A stretch of DNA of 8,672 bases, taken from positions 1 to 8,672 of the forward strand of contig DAOUDK010000089.1 of assembly GCA_034431315.1 (NCBI GenBank). Direction: 5' to 3'. Positions 1-6,478 of the stretch are shown here, in pieces; position 1 is the first letter of the stretch, and each line of letters starts with the position of its first letter. Source of the DNA: JAUWOY01 sp034431315. GTDB taxonomy: Bacteria; Chloroflexota; Anaerolineae; VGOG01. Below the pieces are notes generated by a model that worked only from the letters and a program-made list of their open reading frames with translations, was not told where the DNA came from and did not search any database. The position numbers and the translations under genes were made by a program.

Positions 1-126
1 GTCGGAGAGAACGCTCTCCGGCAAAACTGCCTACCATAAACCAGTTGAAACAATGGAAAACCATCTGTTTACAACACGCAGGTTGTCCATAATTCGATTA
101 CTCCGACAGACTGCTAGGGGAATCAA

Positions 127-966
127 ATGCCAAAGATAGTGGGAATTCGTTTTAAACCAGTGAGCAAAATCTACCATTTCGACCCTACCGGCTTCGAGGA
201 CCTGGAAGCTGGCGATTACGTTATCGTGGAGACGGCGCGAGGCCGGGAGGCGGGGGTGGTAGCCATAGCGCCCAAAGAGGTATCGAAGGACGAGGTGGTC
301 GGTAAATTGAAGGGCATCGTTCGCCGGGCCGAACCCTGGGACCTGGTGCAGATGGAGCATTATCGCTGCCTTGAGTGTAAGGCCCTGAAGATAAGCCGTA
401 AAAAGGTGGCGGAGTACGGTCTGCCCATGAAGATGGTCAAGGCTGAATATAACTTCGATGGCAGCCACCTGGCTTTCTACTTCTCAGCCGAAAAACGGGT
501 AGACTTTCGAAATTTGGTGCGATATCTAGCCAAGACATTAGAGACGAAGATTGAGTTGAGGCAGGTCGGGGTGCGCGATGAGGCCAAGTTGATAGGCGGC
601 CTGGGCCGTTGCGGGCGTCCCCTGTGTTGTATTTCCTTCCTCAGCGAATTCAACCCCGTCTCCATTAAAATGGCAAAACAGCAGAATCTGCCTCTCAGCC
701 CAATGGAGATATCGGGGCTGTGTGGGCGTCTGTTCTGCTGTCTGACCTACGAAAACGAGTATTACTCTAAAGTCAAAAAGAAACTGCCTCGGGTTGGGAA
801 AAAGGTAGACACACCCTACGGCCGAGGCAAAGTGATTGGTATAAACGTTCTCAAAGAAACGGTCAACGTGAAACTAGAGAGCGAAGCGACCGTCGAGCTC
901 CCGGCTGAAGATGTAAAAGATAGAGGCAAAGCTGCCAGCGGGAAACAGCGTCGCGACCGAAGCTAG
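127..966 (+). CDS. ricT: RicT / PSP1-domain protein (YaaT family)
   Basis: 279-residue cytosolic protein of the PSP1 C-terminal family. In Bacillus subtilis the member RicT (YaaT) forms a complex with RicA and RicF that carries Fe-S clusters and helps RNase Y process certain mRNAs; that role is known for the family and inferred here. The sequence shows the family's conserved cysteines: C162, C167, C168 in LGRCGRPLCC and C199, C204, C205 in GLCGRLFCC, plus a further CLEC pair at 81-84. The start is ATG preceded by AGGGG with six bases between. A weak -10-like CATAAT lies at 88-93 without a good -35. The stop overlaps the stop of the convergent PHP gene. The C-terminal 15 residues are basic and probably disordered. 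The family call is firm; partner proteins are not in the window. Confidence 0.93.
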   Translation: MPKIVGIRFKPVSKIYHFDPTGFEDLEAGDYVIVETARGREAGVVAIAPKEVSKDEVVGKLKGIVRRAEPWDLVQMEHYRCLECKALKISRKKVAEYGLPMKMVKAEYNFDGSHLAFYFSAEKRVDFRNLVRYLAKTLETKIELRQVGVRDEAKLIGGLGRCGRPLCCISFLSEFNPVSIKMAKQQNLPLSPMEISGLCGRLFCCLTYENEYYSKVKKKLPRVGKKVDTPYGRGKVIGINVLKETVNVKLESEATVELPAEDVKDRGKAASGKQRRDRS

Positions 967-1790
967 GTCCTCATCTTTTTTGCCAGGGCCCGCAGACGTT
1001 CCACCGACTCCATAGGCACCCGTACGTCTCCCACTTCAACAGTGTCCAGCACGTCCGGGCCGTGGAAATCGCTCCCCCCCGTGGGTATCAGATCGTATTT
1101 GCGGGCCAGAGTAGCTAACTCCTGTATATCCTCAGGCGAATAGCCGTTGTAGTACACCTCCAGGCCCACCAGCCCCCCTTCCACCAATTCAGGCAAGAAA
1201 TGCGTCACTTTGAGAGGGTGGGCCAGCACAGGCAACCCCTGGGCTTCCTCGACCAAAGATACGGCGTCTAACGGGCTGAGCTTGTAGCGTTCCACATAGG
1301 CGGGGCCATTGCGCCCGATGTAAAGGTCAAACGCCTCACCAGTGGAAGCCACGTATCCCATCTTGAGCATGGCCTGGGCGATGTGAGGCCGCCCAATGGA
1401 GCCATCACCTGCCAACTCAGCCACCATCTCCCACGGCAACGGGAATCCCAGGGCCGCCAGCTTGGCAACCATCCCCTTAGCTCGACGGAGACGGGCATCG
1501 CGCATGGCGCGCAGCTTCCCCTGCAGAGCCGGGTGGTGATGATCGAAGTAGTACCCCAGCAGGTGCACCTCCTTGTGGGGAACGTCGCAGCTAATCTCCA
1601 CCCCAGGAATGACTTCAAGCCCCGTGCCTCTGGCCGCCTCCAAAGCCTCGGCAATGCCCGTTGTCGTATCATGGTCGGTGATGGCAATGACCAGGAGGTC
1701 GCGCTCCAGCGCCATGGCCACCAGCTCCGAGGGCGAAAACTGACCATCGGAGGCAGTGGTGTGTAAGTGCAGGTCAACCCGGCTGATCAT
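963..1790 (-). CDS. PHP-domain phosphoesterase (TrpH/YciV, RNase AM-like)
   Basis: 275-residue PHP-superfamily metal-dependent phosphoesterase. Metal-binding motifs are in the expected order: HLH at 8-10, D15, TDHD at 38-41, GVEIS with E65, H76, RPH at 134-136, AHP with H191, and the terminal SDFHG with D241 and H243. This set and the length fit the YciV/TrpH group, whose characterised members hydrolyse 3',5'-nucleoside bisphosphates or act as 5'-3' exonucleases that trim rRNA ends (RNase AM). The exact substrate is inferred. No signal peptide or membrane segment is seen, so it is cytosolic. The ATG overlaps the spoVS stop as ATGA, so translation is probably coupled to spoVS. It meets ricT tail to tail with the two stop codons overlapping, leaving no space for a terminator between them. 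Confidence 0.93.
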   Translation of the reverse strand: MISRVDLHLHTTASDGQFSPSELVAMALERDLLVIAITDHDTTTGIAEALEAARGTGLEVIPGVEISCDVPHKEVHLLGYYFDHHHPALQGKLRAMRDARLRRAKGMVAKLAALGFPLPWEMVAELAGDGSIGRPHIAQAMLKMGYVASTGEAFDLYIGRNGPAYVERYKLSPLDAVSLVEEAQGLPVLAHPLKVTHFLPELVEGGLVGLEVYYNGYSPEDIQELATLARKYDLIPTGGSDFHGPDVLDTVEVGDVRVPMESVERLRALAKKMRT

Positions 1791-2047
1791 CGGGGCTCCA
1801 CAATCAGCTTCATCGCCGTGCGCCCCTGGCCCTCGATTTCCACCTCGGTGAAAACTGGAATACAGATCACGTCTATCCCATCAAGAGCAAGATACCTCCT
1901 GGCTATGGCCACCGCTTTGACGGCCTGGTTCACCGCTCCCGCCCCGATCGCCTGAGCCTCAGCTCGTCCGCTTTCTCGAACCACCCCAGCAATGGCTCCC
2001 GCCACTGCCGTAGACCTCGATCTCGCTGATACCTTGAGGATTCCCAT
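1787..2047 (-). CDS. spoVS: Stage V sporulation protein S (SpoVS)
   Basis: 86-residue protein that I recognise along its whole length as SpoVS; it is the same size as the Bacillus protein. Diagnostic stretches are MGILKVSA at the start, the AGAI...VRESG segment, QAIGAGAVNQAVKAVAIAR in the middle, and AMKLIVEPR at the end. SpoVS affects spore coat and septation in Bacillus, but homologues are widespread in non-sporulating bacteria, and a relation to Alba-like nucleic-acid-binding folds has been proposed. Its presence therefore does not show that this organism sporulates. The ATG has a good ribosome site (GGGAGG at 2053-2058, five-base gap). It is the first gene of a two-gene unit with the PHP phosphoesterase, read from the promoter at 2095-2123. 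Confidence 0.95.
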   Translation of the reverse strand: MGILKVSARSRSTAVAGAIAGVVRESGRAEAQAIGAGAVNQAVKAVAIARRYLALDGIDVICIPVFTEVEIEGQGRTAMKLIVEPR

Positions 2048-2094
2048 GCTTGCCTCCCATTGCAGCCATAATGAGCACCCTTCTTCCCAAAGAT

Positions 2095-2123
2095 ATTTTA
2101 CACGATAATCACAATGTAAGCAA
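2095..2123 (-). promoter_or_regulatory. Predicted sigma-A promoter of spoVS-PHP operon
   Basis: On the minus strand, TTGCTT (2118-2123) is separated by exactly 17 bases from TAAAAT (2095-2100). The -10 matches TATAAT at five of six positions and the -35 matches TTGACA at three. Transcription would begin near 2088, giving a leader of about 40 bases that contains the spoVS ribosome site. Predicted by eye. Confidence 0.5.
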
Positions 2124-2199
2124 GCTTCCCACTCCCAAGCACTTGGACATAAATATTCTTAAAAACTTGTAGACTTTAAGATTACTAGCCTGAAATCCG

Positions 2200-2228
2200 T
2201 TGCCAAAAAAAGAGGTTTCTGGTAAAAT
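2200..2228 (+). promoter_or_regulatory. Predicted sigma-A promoter of dnaA
   Basis: TTGCCA (2200-2205), a 17-base spacer, then TAAAAT (2223-2228). Each hexamer has one mismatch to the sigma-70 consensus. Transcription would start near 2235, so the dnaA message would have a leader of roughly 240-270 bases. A weak DnaA-box-like TTGTCCCCA (two mismatches) lies at 2244-2252, just past the start point, where DnaA could repress its own gene; that is speculative. Confidence 0.6.
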
Positions 2229-2234
2229 ACTTGC

Positions 2235-2503
2235 GCTTGTGATTTGTCCCCATTTTTAAAAACTATTGTGTAAACTTGGCTTCCATCTAACACCCCGTGC
2301 TCTAAGTTGCACCATAAGTACCTCTCAAGCTCTATGATACCTCTGTGAAAACTCCAGACGTTCGAGCAAGGATGCTCTAAACATCGTTAGGCATCTACCC
2401 CATCTCTGGCGAGACATTATTTTCGAGATAATCCCAGGCTGAAGCCAGCCACGGGGGGCTTAATCAACCAATCATAGTGAGCGAAAGGACAGCGCGAGAC
2501 AGC
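2235..2503 (+). promoter_or_regulatory. Long dnaA leader with hairpin potential
   Basis: No gene is visible here. The predicted dnaA leader can form several short hairpins: GAGCA(2364-2368)/TGCTC(2373-2377) with loop AGGA; an ATTATTT/AGATAAT stem at 2416-2432 with loop TCG; CTGGC(2406-2410)/GCCAG(2444-2448) enclosing it; and AAGCC(2442-2446)/GGCTT(2457-2461), which would compete with the CTGGC pairing. GATGC(2371-2375) can also pair with GCATC(2391-2395) instead of the first hairpin. I recognise no known riboswitch class. Regulation by these structures is inference. Confidence 0.3.
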
Positions 2504-3853
2504 ATGAACGCCGATCAGATCTGGCGAGCAGCACTAGGTGAATTACAACTGCAAATGACCAGGCCCACCTTCGATACCTGGCTCAAGAACACCAGAGCCA
2601 TCTCCTATGAAGATGGTACTCTCATCGTCGGAGTACACAGTGCCTACGCCAAAGATTGGCTCGAGAACCGCCTGATGTCTATCATCAAGCGCACCCTGGC
2701 GGGCATTGTGGATCGCACTGTAGAGGCGAGATTCATCCTCGACGTCAAGACCCTTAACGAGGATGACCCACCGCCCTTGCTGCAATCATCAGTTCCCCAA
2801 CCCGCAGTAGCCATCGCCAAGAATCCCTCGTCAATGATGCTCAATCCAAGATATACCTTCTCCACCTTTGTCATCGGCTCCAGCAACCGCCTGGCTCACG
2901 CCGCTGCTCTGGCAGTGGCCGAGAATCCAGCCGAGGCCTACAATCCCCTCTTCCTCTACGGAAGCGCAGGGTTGGGCAAGACCCACCTCATGCACGCCCT
3001 GGGCCACACCTGTCAAGACAAAGGCCTCCGAGTGCTCTACGCCTCCTCCGAAAAGTTCACCAACGAACTCATCAGTTCCATCCGCACCCGCAGCACCGAA
3101 GATTTCAGGAATAAGTACCGCACCATAGATGTGCTGCTACTGGATGATATTCACTTCATCGCTGGCAAAGAGAGCACCCAGGAGGAGTTCTTCCATACCT
3201 TCAACGCCCTCCATGCTGACAACAAGCAAGTCGTCATCTCCAGCGACCGCCCTCCCAAAGCTATCGTCACCCTGGAGGAGCGCTTATGCTCTCGTTTCGA
3301 GGGGGGGCTTATAGCCGACATCCAACCACCAGATCTGGAAACTCGCATCGCCATCTTGCAATTCAAACGGGAATCCCTGCCCATACCTGTGCCTGATCAG
3401 ATCATCGAACATATTGCCCACAAGTTCATGAGCAACGTTCGAGAGCTAGAGGGGGCTTTGAACCGAGTCGTGGCCGAGGCTATGTCAGAAAGACAGCCCC
3501 TGACGATTGAGTTGGCCACCGTCGCTTTACAGGGCATGCTCACCAATCGAAGGGAATGTACACCAGAGGCCGTGATTGAAGCGGTGGCCGATTTCTACTC
3601 CCTGAGCCCTGAGGATCTCAAGGGGCGAAGCCGTACCCAGAAAGTGGTTAAACCTCGTCAGATCGCCATGTATCTGGCACGGCAGGAAACAGAGGCTTCG
3701 CTACCCAAGATAGGAAAGGCATTGGGAGGACGCGATCATACCACTGTACTATATGGCCTCAGAAAGATCGGTGACCTGACAGAGAGGGATGAGATGCTGC
3801 GCCGCGAGGTATTAGCCATCAAGAAGATGCTCTACAACAACGGCACAAAATAG
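2504..3853 (+). CDS. dnaA: Chromosomal replication initiator DnaA
   Basis: 449-residue AAA+ initiator that binds DnaA boxes as an ATP complex and opens oriC. In order: domain I at 1-80 (MNADQIWRAALGELQ, TFDTWL), a short linker, then the AAA+ core with Walker A GSAGLGKTH (153-161), Walker B LLLDDIHF (211-218), sensor 1 SSDRPP (246-251), the SRFEGG arginine-finger loop (263-268) and sensor 2 RELEGALNR (313-321). Domain IV at the C-terminus carries the DnaA signature GGRDHTTVLYG (408-418). Small oddities are Ala in place of the usual Gly in the Walker A loop and Cys before SRF. I chose ATG 2504 because it puts the conserved Trp at position 7, as in relatives. An in-frame GTG at 2477 would add nine residues; neither start has a strong ribosome site. 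The gene is followed by a terminator and the likely origin; dnaN does not follow. Confidence 0.97.
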   Translation: MNADQIWRAALGELQLQMTRPTFDTWLKNTRAISYEDGTLIVGVHSAYAKDWLENRLMSIIKRTLAGIVDRTVEARFILDVKTLNEDDPPPLLQSSVPQPAVAIAKNPSSMMLNPRYTFSTFVIGSSNRLAHAAALAVAENPAEAYNPLFLYGSAGLGKTHLMHALGHTCQDKGLRVLYASSEKFTNELISSIRTRSTEDFRNKYRTIDVLLLDDIHFIAGKESTQEEFFHTFNALHADNKQVVISSDRPPKAIVTLEERLCSRFEGGLIADIQPPDLETRIAILQFKRESLPIPVPDQIIEHIAHKFMSNVRELEGALNRVVAEAMSERQPLTIELATVALQGMLTNRRECTPEAVIEAVADFYSLSPEDLKGRSRTQKVVKPRQIAMYLARQETEASLPKIGKALGGRDHTTVLYGLRKIGDLTERDEMLRREVLAIKKMLYNNGTK

Positions 3854-3874
3854 CACCTCGCTTTACTGCATGAC

Positions 3875-3922
3875 AAAACGATGGAGATGGGCTAGCTATA
3901 CATGCCCATCTCCATCGTTTTT
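3875..3922 (+). terminator. Rho-independent terminator of dnaA
   Basis: A perfect 18-bp stem: 3875-3892 (AAAACGATGGAGATGGGC) pairs with 3904-3921, with an 11-base loop and a run of five T at 3918-3922. It begins 21 bases after the dnaA stop. Because the left arm starts with four A, it has some termination potential on the minus strand too, and would shield dnaA from transcription arriving from the histidine kinase side. Confidence 0.9.
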
Positions 3923-3934
3923 CCCCGATCCATT

Positions 3935-3997
3935 TGTTGATAGAACCTGTTGATAATCGCCTCATATCTGTGGATAACATAGCGAGTCTGGGGATAA
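3935..3997 (-). promoter_or_regulatory. Array of DnaA boxes, left side of oriC
   Basis: Read as TGTGGATAA, the reverse complement of TTATCCACA, the array holds a perfect box at 3969-3977, one-mismatch boxes at 3948-3956 (TGTTGATAA) and 3989-3997 (TGGGGATAA), and a two-mismatch box at 3935-3943 (TGTTGATAG). All face the same way. Start-to-start spacings are 13, 21 and 20 bases; the last two are close to two helical turns. Binding strength of the imperfect boxes is unknown. Confidence 0.7.
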
Positions 3998-4027
3998 CTT
4001 TAACAAGTCTATCTGCCTCTCCTTACC

Positions 4028-4068
4028 CAAGATATTGGGCTGTGCTAAAGAACTCACCCTATATCTTG
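4028..4068. repeat. Inverted repeat inside oriC
   Basis: CAAGATAT (4028-4035) and ATATCTTG (4061-4068) are perfect reverse complements. After one T-T mismatch the stem can extend by GGG(4037-4039)/CCC(4057-4059), giving 11 pairs out of 12 and a 17-base loop. No T-run follows on either strand, so it is not a typical terminator. It may be a binding site for an origin regulator, or chance. Confidence 0.45.
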
Positions 4069-4139
4069 TATGAGCGCCTTGATTTCAGTGTAATTCTTGT
4101 GAATTTAGCCCGTTTGTCCCCCCGCTTTCATCCCCAACT

Positions 4140-4148
4140 TTATCCACA
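4140..4148 (+). promoter_or_regulatory. DnaA box, perfect consensus
   Basis: TTATCCACA, an exact match to the consensus DnaA box on the plus strand. It faces the minus-strand array at 3935-3997. A two-mismatch copy, TCATCCCCA, lies just before it at 4128-4136. Confidence 0.8.
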
Positions 4149-4252
4149 CCCCTGTTTGCTAAAAACTAACCCCTACTGCCCATAGATTGTATCCTCTTGC
4201 TACCCCGCCCCAACCACTAGTTCCACTTCCCCCGAACCCCGACACTTTCCAC

Positions 4253-4283
4253 TTCCCCACAAGCTCTACTACTACTATATCTA
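4253..4283 (-). promoter_or_regulatory. Candidate DnaA-trio unwinding element
   Basis: A degenerate DnaA box TTCCCCACA (4253-4261, two mismatches) is followed by the spacer AGCT and then CTACTACTACTA (4266-4277), TAT, CTA (4281-4283). On the minus strand, read 3' to 5' away from the box, this is GAT four times, ATA, GAT. This is the repeat phase and polarity known for the DnaA-trio on which DnaA filaments load to open the origin. AT-rich DNA continues to about 4304. The match is by eye; function is inferred. Confidence 0.55.
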
Positions 4284-4299
4284 TAAATATAAATTGAAG

Positions 4300-5766
4300 T
4301 TAATAACTCCTCTTCACAACCGGCAAACTAACCGTGAACTTAGTTCCCAGGTCTCTTACGCTCTCTACACTAATTGAGCCCTCATGGGCTTCGACGATCT
4401 GCCTGGCAATAGTTAATCCAAGCCCTGCTCCTCTGTCTTGACCCGCTCTCGATTTGTCCACTTGATAAAAGCGTTCGAAAATGTGCGACAGGTCTTCTGG
4501 GGGGATGCCGGTTCCTGTGTCTGTTACGCTGATTTCCACTGTAGAGGCCAGACCCACTTTTTTTCGTATCTTCGTTACTTCTTGGGCCTTGACCGTCACT
4601 TTACCGGCCGAGGGTGTGTATTTCAGGGCATTGGCCAGGAGATTGGTGAATACTTGGTCTAAGCGATCCTTATCGCCGGTTACCAGAGGTAAAGCAGGCA
4701 CATCTAGGACCAGTTCTACGTTGCCTTCCCTGGCCCGCAGGGCAAATTTCTCAACACAGGATTCTAACATCTGGGCTAGATCCACAGGCTCTCGTAGCAT
4801 TTGAATCTGTCCTGACTCGATGCGGGCCAGATCCAGCAATTCGTCTACGAGGCGCGACATACGATTGGCCTCACTGCCGATGATCTCCACCGCTCGGTAG
4901 CGACTCACTTCATCGTCGGCGGTGTCATCCAGGATAGCTTGCGAGAATCCCTGGATAGAGGTCAGCGGCGTCTTGAGCTCGTGGGATACATTGGCTACAA
5001 AGTCCCGTTGAGCCTGGCGGGAGGCTTTTACCTCGTGGACCATGGCATTGAAGCTGGCTGCCAGGCGACCTACTTCATCGGGGGATGTAATGTCCAGAGC
5101 TTGGTCGTAGTTGCCGCGGGCGATTTCCTCGGTAGCGGCGGTTATGCGCTGCAGAGGATTAGCGATGGAGCGGGCGATGAGCAGGGCCAAGATGAGCGAG
5201 ACGACTAGTGTCACGAGGCCGGCCTGGAGAAAGCGATTAGCTACATCTTTGAGGACAGTTCGAAGGCCGCGACGCGGCGAGGCCAGGAGGGCCACGAACA
5301 CGGGGCGTTGGCTCTCCTCGCCTTCAGTAGCAAGGCGCAGGGGCGTTGCGGACAGGGCAACGTAAAGCTGTGTGTCCCCGCTGGGGGTTGTCAGGCTACC
5401 ATAGACGTAGGGTGTCTTGGGGTCTTTGGGGATTTCGCTCAGGGCGACTCTGGCCTGTTTCCCGGTCCAATCGTCCTGGGTGTCGGCCAGGACTTGTCCC
5501 CTGGGTGTGAGGAGAAGGATTCGGATTTCTTGTTTCTCAGCCTGTTCTTTCAGAAGCTCGACGATTTCTACAGGGGTTAGGTCTCGCTGCAATAGGCCGT
5601 TTACCCGGAAGGCGGTGGGCACGGCAATATCATTCAGTCCCGAAAAAACAAGCTTTGCCTGGAAGCGGCTCAATAGGAGAATCGAGGCCAGGCTGACCAA
5701 GACCAGGCAGATGAGTATGATAACTATATAAGAGACGATCAATCTCGCGCGCAGACCGGTGAACAT
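4300..5766 (-). CDS. Membrane sensor histidine kinase
   Basis: 488-residue two-component sensor kinase that would phosphorylate the response regulator encoded just upstream in the same operon. It has a first membrane helix at about 9-34, an extracytoplasmic sensor region at about 35-175, and a second helix at about 182-199. A HAMP linker follows (about 200-247), then the HisKA dimerisation domain with phospho-acceptor H262 in FVANVSHELKTP. The HATPase domain has N-box residues N375/N379, G1 DTGTGIP (416-422), F-box FERFYQVD (430-437) and G2 GAGLGLTI (446-453). All catalytic motifs are intact. No PAS domain is obvious, and the stimulus cannot be read from the sequence. The ATG lies 17 bases past the regulator stop with GGAG upstream. 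The architecture resembles PhoR/ResE-type kinases. No terminator follows before the origin. Confidence 0.95.
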   Translation of the reverse strand: MFTGLRARLIVSYIVIILICLVLVSLASILLLSRFQAKLVFSGLNDIAVPTAFRVNGLLQRDLTPVEIVELLKEQAEKQEIRILLLTPRGQVLADTQDDWTGKQARVALSEIPKDPKTPYVYGSLTTPSGDTQLYVALSATPLRLATEGEESQRPVFVALLASPRRGLRTVLKDVANRFLQAGLVTLVVSLILALLIARSIANPLQRITAATEEIARGNYDQALDITSPDEVGRLAASFNAMVHEVKASRQAQRDFVANVSHELKTPLTSIQGFSQAILDDTADDEVSRYRAVEIIGSEANRMSRLVDELLDLARIESGQIQMLREPVDLAQMLESCVEKFALRAREGNVELVLDVPALPLVTGDKDRLDQVFTNLLANALKYTPSAGKVTVKAQEVTKIRKKVGLASTVEISVTDTGTGIPPEDLSHIFERFYQVDKSRAGQDRGAGLGLTIARQIVEAHEGSISVESVRDLGTKFTVSLPVVKRSY

Positions 5767-5783
5767 CTTTGGTCTCTCCGTGT

Positions 5784-6461
5784 TTAGTCAGCTACCAGTT
5801 TGTATCCTATTCCCCACACCGTATCAATGACCAGATCGCTACCGGCTAGTTTGTCTCTCAAGTGGGCAATGTGTATGTCAACAGTCCGGGTCTGGCCATA
5901 GAAGTCGAAGCCCCAGGCCAGGTCGAGGAGCCGATCCCGGCTGAGGACGATGCCTTTGTGCTGAGCCAGGGCCAGGAGGAGGTCGAACTCCTGGGTCCGC
6001 AGTTCAATCAGCCTGTCTCCCACCGTAACTTCGCGCCGCTGGGGATCTATCGTCACTTGCCCGATCTTGATGACTTGCCCCGGGCGAGAGACCTTCTCGT
6101 AGCGGCGCAACACAGCCCGTACGCGGGCCACCAATTCACGAGGGTTAAATGGCTTGGTCAGGTAGTCATCGGCTCCCAGCTCCAGACCTACGATCTTGTC
6201 AACGTCGTCATCGCGGGCGGTCAGCATAATGATGGGCACGTCGGATTCCCTTCGAACCCGTCGGCATACCTCCCAGCCATCAATCTCAGGCAGCATCAGG
6301 TCGAGGACGACCAGGGCTGGCTGCAAGGATTTTATCTTGGTCAGAGCCTCAGCGCCGTCATAGGCGTCCTCCACACGGTAGCCCTCTTTCTCCAGGTAGA
6401 GTTTGGCTAGTTCGACAATATTCTTCTCATCGTCAACTACCAGGATGGTCTCTTTGGCCAT
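5784..6461 (-). CDS. OmpR/PhoB-family response regulator
   Basis: 225-residue DNA-binding response regulator, the output partner of the kinase gene that follows it. The receiver domain (about 4-118) has the acidic pair D10/D11, phospho-acceptor D54 in VVLDLMLPE, T81 in MLTAR and K103 in LTKPF. The C-terminal winged-helix domain (about 128-225) has the family pattern ELRTQEFDLLLAL and ends with TVDIHIAHLRDKL...VWGIGYKL. Length and motifs are normal, and nothing is missing. The ATG has a strong ribosome site, GGAGGAG (6465-6471). The promoter at 6479-6507 places transcription start almost on top of that site. Target genes are unknown. Similarity to PhoP, ResD and WalR regulators does not allow a specific name. 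Confidence 0.96.
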   Translation of the reverse strand: MAKETILVVDDEKNIVELAKLYLEKEGYRVEDAYDGAEALTKIKSLQPALVVLDLMLPEIDGWEVCRRVRRESDVPIIMLTARDDDVDKIVGLELGADDYLTKPFNPRELVARVRAVLRRYEKVSRPGQVIKIGQVTIDPQRREVTVGDRLIELRTQEFDLLLALAQHKGIVLSRDRLLDLAWGFDFYGQTRTVDIHIAHLRDKLAGSDLVIDTVWGIGYKLVAD

Positions 6462-6478
6462 GGTCTCCTCCGCTCTTG

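Larger units (their letters stand above)
3923..4299. other. Candidate replication origin (oriC)
   Basis: Gene-free region directly downstream of dnaA. It contains two perfect DnaA boxes in opposite orientation (3969-3977 and 4140-4148), several near-consensus boxes, an inverted repeat at 4028-4068, a plus strand that is extremely rich in C over G (4201-4260: 33 C, 4 G), and at its right end a CTA-triplet run leading into AT-rich DNA (4271-4304). Proximity to dnaA, box clusters and an AT-rich unwinding site are the usual marks of bacterial oriC. A short open frame at 3934-4185 has no recognisable protein character and I treat it as chance. Confidence 0.75.

Noticed and set aside
3..20. CGGAGAG-AACG-CTCTCCG hairpin as a terminator
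   Set aside because: No T-run follows on either visible strand and the left context is missing.
1..39. Possible C-terminal tail of an upstream gene (VGENALRQNCLP then stop, frame 1), vaguely like the end of DNA polymerase III delta' (holB)
   Set aside because: Only twelve residues are visible, the similarity is impressionistic, and a 7-bp hairpin (3-20) in the same bases could equally be non-coding.
31..468. 145-residue minus-strand open frame
   Set aside because: Lies almost wholly over the well-supported ricT gene and shows no recognisable domain.
1383..1766. 127-residue plus-strand open frame inside the PHP gene
   Set aside because: Antisense to a gene with all PHP motifs intact; no family resemblance or ribosome site of note.
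1787..2047. SpoVS as proof of endospore formation
   Set aside because: SpoVS homologues are common in non-sporulating lineages and no other sporulation gene is in the window.
2307..2338. TTGCAC...TATGAT as a second dnaA promoter
   Set aside because: The spacer is 20 bases, too long for a normal sigma-A promoter, and the -35 is weak.
3934..4185. 83-residue open frame in the origin region
   Set aside because: Overlaps the DnaA boxes, composition follows the C-rich strand, no ribosome site and no protein character.
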